In this document: positions 57,212 to 64,000 of the stretch, in pieces
How the letters are laid out: every line of letters starts with the position of its first letter
Position numbering within the stretch: the stretch's first letter is position 1
Source: a virus
Direction: 5' to 3' (one strand)
IMG/VR virus record: IMGVR_UViG_3300036770_007999
Location: 1 to 64,000 of that record
DNA length: 64,000 nucleotides
Program-made: the position numbers and the translations under genes
The notes under the pieces: generated by a model
The model's input: the letters and a program-made list of their open reading frames with translations, nothing else
What the model was told of the DNA's origin: nothing
Databases searched by the model: none

Positions 57212-59560
57212 CTATGTTCTTATGCCGTCACCAGAGGCCAAGGGTGGCAGGCCACGCCGTCTGCGTTCTTGATTGATGCGCTCCAGCACTATGGGATCGT
57301 CTCCGGAGTATGTGAGATCAGCATCCGGTGTGGAGCTGTATAGACCTTGACCGAAATTGGGCGTTGGCACCTTGGCATTGCCGATGATGTTGGTCACGGC
57401 CTGATCCAGTTGTCCACGTTCCACAGTGCCAGTGAACCCACCTAATTGTATGCCGCCGGCAACCAGTTCTGTGGCCTTGTTGTTGACAAAATTCACGGCA
57501 TATTGTGCTGATTTGGCCACAGAATTGATCTCTGAAGCCACGTCTGGAGGCACAGCGCCATTGACCCAGGCCACGGTGTTGTTGACACCAAATCTCGAAG
57601 CGGTCTGTACAAAACTGGCCAGATCCTGTGGTCGTTCAGATCCTGTGACCACGCCGGCAGACCTTAGTCCATCCAAAGCCGATACCATGATCTCATTTTG
57701 CGTGGCACTCTGCAAGGCAGGGTCGGCCAAGAGGCTGCTCAGGTTACCTACACCGGCCTTGCCAGTCCATACCGATGGTGAACTCAGCACAGACTGCAAC
57801 TGGGCGGGATCTTTGAGATAGGTCTGCACTGTGCCGGGTTTGAGGAATCCTGCGCCTTCCAGTTGACCGGCGCTGATGCCAAACTCACCAATGCCCTTGT
57901 CCAGGCTTACCACATCAAAACTCTGGCCAACATCCAGTCGGGTCTGGGCCAGCAAACCAGTGACCTGGCCCAGATCTAGACTGCCCACTGAAAGTTCGGC
58001 CGGTGTCTGTTCCAGGAAGGCCGCGGCATCTATGGGTGCGGTGACCGGCACTGTGTCCAGCCCGGACAAGACCTCTGCTGTGGCCCTGGTGAGATCGGCC
58101 GCGGGAGGGTCACTGACATTGGTCACGGTGCTCACGCCTTGATTGTGATAGGGATAGGGTTCATGCGTAGGCGCACGCGTGACTATGGTCTTGAGTTTGC
58201 CAAATTCCACTGTCCAACCTTGATCAGGCACGAATCGAGTATCTGCCAGGCTGAGATCGCGGAGATCACTGGGTGTATTCACCGGCGCGCCGCCGCCAGA
58301 GTTTAGGCTGATACAGCCCGCTTTGAGATTCATGGAAGATCCTGCGTCCCATGATCCTGCTGATGTGTTTTTGAGATTGAGACTTCCATCGCTCTTGATG
58401 CCAATGAGATTTTTGCTGTACAGGGTCATGCTGCCGGTGCCTATGAGGTCCAAGGTGGCATCGGCCTGTGCCTTGAACGTGGTCGATTTCATGTTGATGG
58501 CGCCGCCCGCAAACATGTTTATGTCGCGGTCCGCGTGCAGATTGATGGTGCCTTGGGTGCGCACGTTCACAGAATTAGTAGAGAACACATCTACTGTGCC
58601 TTGCTTGCCAAACTCCAGCCAGGTCTGGCCGTTGGCATGTATGATATAGAAACAGTCACCGTCGTCGCTCATGGTGATCTGGTGGCCCTTGGCTGTGCGT
58701 ATGCGCACCAGGCTGTCTTTGCCTTCTAGATTGCCGTCGTCCATGACGATGCTGTGGCCGCCTTGGCGAGAGATAACCTGGATGTCTTCTGGTGTGAGTT
58801 CGCCACGCTCCAAGCGATTCTTGATCTCCAGATCTGATATACCGCTCTGATATACGGGCTTGCCAGGTGTGACCATGCCGTAGCAGGCAGAAGGTGATTC
58901 TCGCTGGCTGTTGGATGTGATGGGGCCACGCACTGTATCCCGGATCAAACCTTGCTGCATCATGATGCCGGCCATCACGGAGTGAACCGGTTTGGGCTGG
59001 TCAAAGAACCTGGGATTCTCTGAAATGGCAGTGTTTTCGGTGTTGATCTCTGTGACTGGCAGTTGTGTGGCACCAGCAAAATAACTGTCCTGTGGACCGT
59101 TGGCCAGTTCAAAACGCTGACTGGCACCAATGGCCGGAATCATGTGATTAACACTGACATTGGGCACGCAACCGATGTAGTAACCTTGGTTTGGGTCGCC
59201 TTCGATGAAGAAACAGATCACTTCGGTGCCAAGGTCGGGTGGTGTGAACCATATGCCGTAACTCTGTTGATTGCCCGTGAATGTGCCTACTCCGGCATTG
59301 GTACCAGAGTGAGGTGTAGAACCATAGAATGGCGGGATGTAACTGACAGTGCGCCAGGTGCTGGGGTCAGCGAGATCGGGCGAGCCGTCGGGATTAGAGG
59401 CACCGAACTGATTGATCCAGACCTGCAAGCGTCCGGCACGTGTGGGATCGATGTTGTTGGTCACGATGCCAATGAAAGGGCCCATCTCTGTGGGCATGCC
59501 GCCGCGGTCGAACTTGTATTGCTGGCTGCGGCCTTTGGTGCGGATTATGTTGTTGGGCAT
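57212..59560 (-). CDS. 5: gp5-like baseplate hub/spike protein without lysozyme
   Basis: The 782-residue protein has an N-terminal OB-fold of hub proteins (PFIGIVTNNIDPTRAGRLQV at about 28-47 and YGIWFTPPDLGTEVICFF at about 100-120). A central beta-helix-like stretch follows (VRIRTAKGHQITMSDDGDCF, then INLHADRDINMFAGGAINMK), as in the gp5/VgrG spike. A long C-terminal Ala/Gly/Leu-rich part follows. There is no T4-type lysozyme insertion between the OB-fold and beta-helix. The protein forms the central spike. It starts two bases before the stop of the 1109-residue gene. Confidence 0.8.
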   Translation of the reverse strand: MPNNIIRTKGRSQQYKFDRGGMPTEMGPFIGIVTNNIDPTRAGRLQVWINQFGASNPDGSPDLADPSTWRTVSYIPPFYGSTPHSGTNAGVGTFTGNQQSYGIWFTPPDLGTEVICFFIEGDPNQGYYIGCVPNVSVNHMIPAIGASQRFELANGPQDSYFAGATQLPVTEINTENTAISENPRFFDQPKPVHSVMAGIMMQQGLIRDTVRGPITSNSQRESPSACYGMVTPGKPVYQSGISDLEIKNRLERGELTPEDIQVISRQGGHSIVMDDGNLEGKDSLVRIRTAKGHQITMSDDGDCFYIIHANGQTWLEFGKQGTVDVFSTNSVNVRTQGTINLHADRDINMFAGGAINMKSTTFKAQADATLDLIGTGSMTLYSKNLIGIKSDGSLNLKNTSAGSWDAGSSMNLKAGCISLNSGGGAPVNTPSDLRDLSLADTRFVPDQGWTVEFGKLKTIVTRAPTHEPYPYHNQGVSTVTNVSDPPAADLTRATAEVLSGLDTVPVTAPIDAAAFLEQTPAELSVGSLDLGQVTGLLAQTRLDVGQSFDVVSLDKGIGEFGISAGQLEGAGFLKPGTVQTYLKDPAQLQSVLSSPSVWTGKAGVGNLSSLLADPALQSATQNEIMVSALDGLRSAGVVTGSERPQDLASFVQTASRFGVNNTVAWVNGAVPPDVASEINSVAKSAQYAVNFVNNKATELVAGGIQLGGFTGTVERGQLDQAVTNIIGNAKVPTPNFGQGLYSSTPDADLTYSGDDPIVLERINQERRRRGLPPLASGDGIRT

Positions 59561-59561
59561 G

Positions 59562-62500
59562 CTATGGCTCTCTTACTGTGTCTTGTGGTGTGCGGTTGTT
59601 GACAGGAGCATTGGCCTGCTGCTGTCTGATGTTCAGTTGTCGTGTCAATTCGTTGGCTACTACCCGGTTTATCAATCCTGCGTTGAACGCAGCAGTGACA
59701 TCTTGCACAGAAGTGAAGGTCAAGGGCCGGCCTGTGGCCGTGGTAAAGGTCACTGCCGGAATGCCTGTGCCTTCACCGGTGGCGCCGTACTGTCCAAAGA
59801 TGCTGGTGGGCGTGCTGGCGGGTCCGATGATCTGGCCACCGCTGGTGGGTGCTGTGCTGGGAGCGGCCGGAGCGACCACTCCTTCGGCTGCCAAGGAATC
59901 CGGAGTCAAGGGGTTGGTGCTGCTGGCAGTTCCGGTAACAGCGCCGATGGGATTGGTCGCCAGTTGATTGACCTGATCTCTTCGGGCCTGGGCCATGACA
60001 CCAGCGGCCTGTTGTTGGCGCTCTGCGAAGGTGCCGGATCCGGCCTGGCGCAGCAGCCGTCGCGTTTCTGCTTCGGTCTCGTTGGGCAGTGCGGACACGT
60101 CTCGCTGATTGGCATCCACCTGATCGCGATCTTGCTGCGGTAGATCAAACAGGATCAACACACCTTCTAGATCCTGTGTGAAACGTCCAGCGTTGAACTT
60201 GCTGACCACTTTTTTTGCACGATAGATATAACTCTGGCGTGCAGATCCGGCTGATGTGCTGGTCCGATCAAAGTTATTGGTGGTAGGATCCATCACGCCA
60301 GTATCAAGATTGTAATCCACAGGAAGATTGAAAGCGATTTCAAACATGACCTCTTGCCCTTCATAGTTGATGGTGCCATCATCCAGGAAAGGTCCATAAT
60401 TTTGTCCTGCACCGGCCACACCGGCCCAGAGTTCTCCTTGCTGCAACCAGGCCGGGTCGCCCACTATCTCCAGGCTCACCTCTCCTTGATCTCCAGGAGA
60501 GTACAGGTAATCTGCAGCATTTGCACTGGGCTCGTTGGTGGGCCCTTGAGCTCCCATGGCGCTCTGGGCGCTGCGTGGCGAGAATGATCGTTTGAGATAC
60601 TCTCTATAGTCCGTGGTCTGAGTGGCTGGTTGAACCGACTGTGTGCTTGCACTGTTGATGGTGAGATAATAGATGTAGTTGAAATCCTGTTCAAATTTTA
60701 AGATCTGTGTGTTCTCGCCCGTGAACCAGTAGTTGTATTTTTTGTGCGTGCCTTGGAACCGGGCCTGGGGGAAATAATCACTCTGCAGATCGTTTACCTT
60801 GTAGGGGCTGAGTTGATAGGTTATGTCGTAGGCATAGTCGTTGCGTTTGGGATCATAACCGGCCGTGGTCTTGGGCACAGTCTGGATGCCCACGCGATAC
60901 CAAGCCGTTACTTCGGCCGGTGTGCCGTTGTCGCGTTCTTTCTGAGTCTTGGGATCTCGGATCTTGGTCTGTTGATCGTAGATATAGGTGCTGGTACGAG
61001 TGTACTGATCAATGAACTGCATGATGCTCATGCCGGCCAAGGCCGATGTGTTTTTGGCATCTTTGTTTTGGCTCTGCGTGGCTGGATTTTTTTGCTGGTT
61101 GGCAGGTGCCTTGGCACCTGGACCCATGGGCACTAAGCGCTGGTTGGTTTCACCCGGCGGTACCACGCGCGCATTTTGCAGGGCCGGAGTCAAGATCTCG
61201 ATCCGATAGGTATCGGGCACAGTGTACACGCCCTCGGTCACTAGATCTGCCTGATATTGATTCAAGGCCTGGCTCAGGCCCTGTGTTATAGTAGGTGTGC
61301 TAGCCGCCGATGCTTTGGGTGGCGCCGCGGTGGTTGCACCAGGTGCTGTAGGAAACACAGTGACCCCGGGTATCTCTCCCGGATCTGTGGCTGTGCGATT
61401 GGCCACCGATACTCCAGGAACCTCTCCAGGATCTGTGGGCGTGGCTGCTCCTGCGCGACTGGAAGATGAAAACGCCAGCGGGCCGTTGAACAGTTCCTGC
61501 AACGTCTTGCTGGTGATCTCTACATTGTATGGTATCACACCACGCGCAGGTCCCGTGGCGATGAGATTCTGCGGACAAACAGCCTCACAGGTATATTCTG
61601 TGATGCGGTCAGCCACGCGAAACTTGATGGATTTGAACTGGAACGGTATGAACTTTTCAATGGCTTGCTCAGTGGTCCTGGAGCCATCGGCCAACAGGCG
61701 GCTGCCTTTGATAGGAAGGTATTGATTGCCTGTTTGATCATAACCATAGAACCGGATCACCATGAGATAGTTCTGTGCCGCATAGTTTTGATCGCCGGTG
61801 CCGCCAGATCCGGCAACATACTGCTGTACTGCCCGGTATAGCCTGGGTAGAAAGGTGATACCGTTGGGTTCTATGATCTTGAAATCCAGTTCGGCCACAT
61901 TGTGTGGCCCTGCAGTGCCCTTGCCGGATATCATGCTGGTAACACGCAGATCGTCAATATAGAAATCTTCCTGGAAATACTGATTGCGCCCAGCATCAAG
62001 ACTGAACGTGGTTACGCCTGGAATTTCGCCGGGATCGGTCTGCCCATTGGTACCGGTGTTGCCAAACCCGGTACTGATCGGAATGCCTGCGCTCTGTATC
62101 AAGAGATTGTAGCCGGCAAGATTTTTCTGCTGCGTGCGGATGAGCCTGGCATAGTCTTGCGGACTCATGAGATAGATGCTGATGCTGTAGGTGTAACTGG
62201 CATATTTGTCCAGCACATTGTCCTGTGTGATGATTCGTCCTTGTTCACCGCCAAACAACACATTGATGCTGGCACGCACATCATCGCCCGCGGCTGCCAC
62301 TCCGGCATTCTGTGCTGCCTGGGTAGTCTGTGTATTGGGTGGCGGTGCGCCAGGTGCGGGCAGAGTGGCGGGCGTGGCTTGAGTTTGTCCTTGGCGGCGC
62401 ACAGGATCATTCAGGCCGCGGTCCTGTGCTACTCCTGGTACACCAGAGGTCGGAGTCTGTTGGGCATTTGTGACTTCGTCGTTTTCCTGGGGCCGGGCCA

Positions 62501-62891
62501 CGCCATCGATCTCGATCACCAAAGCAGGTGGTGGTGGATTAGTGGCACTCGCGCCTTCGTCGCGTGCTGTCTGCGCTTCTCGCACGGTTTGGCCGGCGCT
62601 TTGCCGAGGCGCTGAGGCTGCCTGCTGGGCAGCGGAGATCTCACGATTTACCTGCGCCAGTTCCGCTTCCAATTGCGCTTCTTCTTCGCGCAGTCTTTGC
62701 AATGTGCGTTGCACCACTCTGACCTGAACCTGTTGCTGTTCCCGGTCGGCTGTCTGGTCGGGTTGCAGTTGTTCCAGTGCCAGTTGGCGTCTCTGCAGGT
62801 TCTGTTCTGTTGCTTGGATTCGGAACCGCACTGTCTCCAACTGCCGGGTGATACTGCTGCGCCGATCGTACAGGATGTTGATGTCGGCCAT
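59562..62891 (-). CDS. Large virion structural protein with N-terminal coiled coil, 1109 residues
   Basis: Residues 5-90 form a strong coiled coil (RLREEEAQLEAELAQVNREI). A Pro/Thr/Gln-rich linker follows, then a beta-rich region (RASINVLFGGEQGRI, then DNVLDKYASYTYSISIYLM). The motif TDPGEIPGV recurs near residues 284, 502 and 517 with variants (TDPGEVPGV). A further globular part contains KFEQDFNYIYYLTINSAS. A long, low-complexity C-terminus ends DTVREP. Gene order suggests a hub-associated protein; I do not equate it with a specific T4 protein. Its start overlaps no other gene and lies 4 bases after the gp53 stop. Confidence 0.65.
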   Translation of the reverse strand: MADINILYDRRSSITRQLETVRFRIQATEQNLQRRQLALEQLQPDQTADREQQQVQVRVVQRTLQRLREEEAQLEAELAQVNREISAAQQAASAPRQSAGQTVREAQTARDEGASATNPPPPALVIEIDGVARPQENDEVTNAQQTPTSGVPGVAQDRGLNDPVRRQGQTQATPATLPAPGAPPPNTQTTQAAQNAGVAAAGDDVRASINVLFGGEQGRIITQDNVLDKYASYTYSISIYLMSPQDYARLIRTQQKNLAGYNLLIQSAGIPISTGFGNTGTNGQTDPGEIPGVTTFSLDAGRNQYFQEDFYIDDLRVTSMISGKGTAGPHNVAELDFKIIEPNGITFLPRLYRAVQQYVAGSGGTGDQNYAAQNYLMVIRFYGYDQTGNQYLPIKGSRLLADGSRTTEQAIEKFIPFQFKSIKFRVADRITEYTCEAVCPQNLIATGPARGVIPYNVEITSKTLQELFNGPLAFSSSSRAGAATPTDPGEVPGVSVANRTATDPGEIPGVTVFPTAPGATTAAPPKASAASTPTITQGLSQALNQYQADLVTEGVYTVPDTYRIEILTPALQNARVVPPGETNQRLVPMGPGAKAPANQQKNPATQSQNKDAKNTSALAGMSIMQFIDQYTRTSTYIYDQQTKIRDPKTQKERDNGTPAEVTAWYRVGIQTVPKTTAGYDPKRNDYAYDITYQLSPYKVNDLQSDYFPQARFQGTHKKYNYWFTGENTQILKFEQDFNYIYYLTINSASTQSVQPATQTTDYREYLKRSFSPRSAQSAMGAQGPTNEPSANAADYLYSPGDQGEVSLEIVGDPAWLQQGELWAGVAGAGQNYGPFLDDGTINYEGQEVMFEIAFNLPVDYNLDTGVMDPTTNNFDRTSTSAGSARQSYIYRAKKVVSKFNAGRFTQDLEGVLILFDLPQQDRDQVDANQRDVSALPNETEAETRRLLRQAGSGTFAERQQQAAGVMAQARRDQVNQLATNPIGAVTGTASSTNPLTPDSLAAEGVVAPAAPSTAPTSGGQIIGPASTPTSIFGQYGATGEGTGIPAVTFTTATGRPLTFTSVQDVTAAFNAGLINRVVANELTRQLNIRQQQANAPVNNRTPQDTVREP

Positions 62892-62894
62892 GCG

Positions 62895-63194
62895 TTAGAA
62901 CCCCAGGGCGCTGCGCAACACGCTGAGTTTGGGGAGATAGATCTGTGTGTTGGCCACGAAGTCCCAGGGCGGTGCTGTCAATGTATTGGGATTGCGCTGA
63001 TAGAACACCCACCACAGGGTAGCATTGTCGTAGAGGTCGAAGGCCAGGAGATCAGGACGATACTGATAGGTCTGATTGATCAGGAACAGCCGGTCATCGG
63101 ATTCCGAGGGTATGGGCCGATTCACCATGTTTGACAGATAGAACTGCTGATATGGTGTGGTGAAGTAGGGGCTGGTAGAGTCGTACTGGGCCAT
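62895..63194 (-). CDS. 53: gp53-like baseplate wedge protein
   Basis: The 99-residue protein contains YRPDLLAFDLYDNATLWWVF (about residues 45-64), followed by YQRNPNTL and IYLPKLSVLR. This matches the gp53/LysM-type pattern: a residue pair WW in a helix, an NP turn and a terminal IYLP strand. gp53 binds the gp25-gp6 region of the wedge. It starts within the stop of the partial gene to the right (TAATG). Confidence 0.72.
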   Translation of the reverse strand: MAQYDSTSPYFTTPYQQFYLSNMVNRPIPSESDDRLFLINQTYQYRPDLLAFDLYDNATLWWVFYQRNPNTLTAPPWDFVANTQIYLPKLSVLRSALGF

Positions 63195-64000
63195 TACCAG
63201 AATCCTCCTTTGAGCAGATCGCCATTGGCATACTGTTTAAGGCTGAACTGGCGACTGACTTGTTCGCGGCTCTGCATGGGTTTCAAGATGAGACCGACGT
63301 CCAGTTTGGTTGGCACATAGGTGCTGTCTGCTGTGCCCAATACCGGCACCGGCGGTGGAAAGGGCTGTGCTCCTTTGGTGAGACCGGCAGCAGTGAGCCT
63401 GGCCCATACGCTTTCAAATATGTTGGTTGGCACGGCCTGCCGTTGCCGGCGCTGTAGCAGTCCTGGCGGTATGGTGTTTTTGCTGCGCGCCCGGATGTAG
63501 TCGATGTCTTGCGGCAAGTTGTAGTTGAACTGGGCCACTACACAGGGATGCTGGTTGTATTGAAAATCTCCGTAACCGGACAAGTATACCAGGGGTGGTG
63601 GTGTGCCACGCTGAGGATCTTGACCGTAGAACATCTTGGTCACTGATTTGAAAAAATGTATCACGGCCAAGAGATATTCGGCTTCGGCTGTGTCCTGCGC
63701 AGTGAACGTGGCTTCGATCTGTATGTCGCCTACCTTGCTGCCTTGATAGAAGAAACCGCGATAGTTGCTGTGCGTGAGATTGTACTCGTTGTAGGTGGCT
63801 TCATATACCGTGGTGATGCGCGGAGTATAGGGAAAGATCACGCCATTGGTACGCCGCAAAGGTGCCAGTATTCCAGATCCGGGCTGACCGGCTGAGTCAG
63901 GTGCGTTGTAGAGATAGTTGCTCTGTGGTGCCAGGCTCAAGCGCACACGCCAGTCTGTGTCGTTGTTCTGTTTGCGCTGGCTCTGTATGGCTGCCTGCTG
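63194..64000 (-). CDS. Tail/baseplate protein, N-terminus outside the window
   Basis: The frame is open at the right edge: upstream of the GTG at 63946 the codons read QQAAIQSQRKQNNDTDWR without a stop, so the real start lies beyond 64000. The visible 268 residues include WRVRLSLAPQSNYLYN, VIFPYTPRITTVYEATYNEY, GFFYQGSKVGDIQIEATFTA and SGYGDFQYNQHPCVVAQF. This looks like a tail-tube-end or baseplate junction protein of T4-like myoviruses. The exact T4 counterpart (gp48 or gp54-type) is uncertain. Confidence 0.62.
   Translation of the reverse strand, partial: QQAAIQSQRKQNNDTDWRVRLSLAPQSNYLYNAPDSAGQPGSGILAPLRRTNGVIFPYTPRITTVYEATYNEYNLTHSNYRGFFYQGSKVGDIQIEATFTAQDTAEAEYLLAVIHFFKSVTKMFYGQDPQRGTPPPLVYLSGYGDFQYNQHPCVVAQFNYNLPQDIDYIRARSKNTIPPGLLQRRQRQAVPTNIFESVWARLTAAGLTKGAQPFPPPVPVLGTADSTYVPTKLDVGLILKPMQSREQVSRQFSLKQYANGDLLKGGFW

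Noticed and set aside
57202-57215. Late promoter motif before gp25
   Set aside because: The minus-strand AGTAAATACATC lies over the preceding stop codon and differs from the ATAAATA copies, so it was not counted.
1-64000. CRISPR array, integrase, transposase or rRNA
   Set aside because: No regularly spaced repeats, recombinase motifs or rRNA blocks were seen in this window.
1-64000. Bacterial chromosome or integrated prophage
   Set aside because: Tail and baseplate genes, the tRNA array and phage small genes run edge to edge with no bacterial housekeeping block; tct, thyX and rpoZ are embedded singly.

Overview
The window is a 64 kb piece of a large T4-like myovirus (Caudoviricetes) genome, not a bacterial chromosome. 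The right 28 kb is a minus-strand block of virion and baseplate genes recognisable as gp25, gp6, gp53 and gp5-type hub proteins, a 4697-residue giant structural protein and fibre-type proteins. The left end carries a tRNA array and small phage genes. No rRNA, integrase or transposase is visible. The host is inferred to be a betaproteobacterium, probably Burkholderiales-like. The phage carries its own tmRNA with the tag ANDERFALAA, a sequence I know from betaproteobacteria, in a circularly permuted gene layout. It also carries a TctA/TctC-type carboxylate uptake pair, a transporter family greatly expanded in those bacteria.

Layout. 1-1100: tRNA genes for Ser(UGA), Ser(GCU), Arg(UCG), Gly(GCC) and Arg(UCU), plus the 3' end of another, with two small genes between them, one a DUF458/RNase H-like protein. 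1077-1760: a strong sigma70-type promoter, a phage-encoded RNA polymerase omega subunit (rpoZ), and a candidate structured RNA closed by a perfect 16-bp stem. 1756-3062: a small basic protein, a metallophosphoesterase, a 54-residue protein, and the permuted tmRNA gene with its terminator. 3133-6635: promoter, tctA, tctC and a PP-loop ATP-pyrophosphatase-like gene. 6653-10738: a MoxR-type AAA+ ATPase and a VWA/metallopeptidase-like partner, driven by promoters sharing GGTTGACC, with a small gene and an inverted glycosyltransferase-like gene between them. 10756-12892: small phage genes and thyX. 12868-14911: a sugar epimerase/dehydratase and a DegT-type aminotransferase.

14878-35864 is an unusual modification island. 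It contains seven radical SAM proteins (five with extra N-terminal cysteine motifs), four of the window's five copies of a 'TEK' glycosyltransferase-like family, four glycosyltransferase-A-like proteins, a NodU/CmcH-type carbamoyltransferase, an SGNH-hydrolase-like protein and a 33-residue basic peptide gene. Most genes from 20445 to 35864 lie on the minus strand and are joined by ATGA-type overlaps, so they look like one operon. A promoter-like sequence and a hairpin terminator at 35871-35920 separate this operon from the virion genes.

The virion block (35943-64000, minus strand) runs from the baseplate genes at the right edge to fibre genes. Copies of an ATAAATA motif like the T4 late promoter lie just upstream of several of its genes. 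The likely division of labour is: early functions (tRNAs, tmRNA, omega subunit, thyX, MoxR/VWA, transporter) that tune host translation, transcription and nutrition; an island that modifies a glycan, peptide or virion surface; and late virion assembly. Functions are inferred from motifs read by eye; no database search was made.
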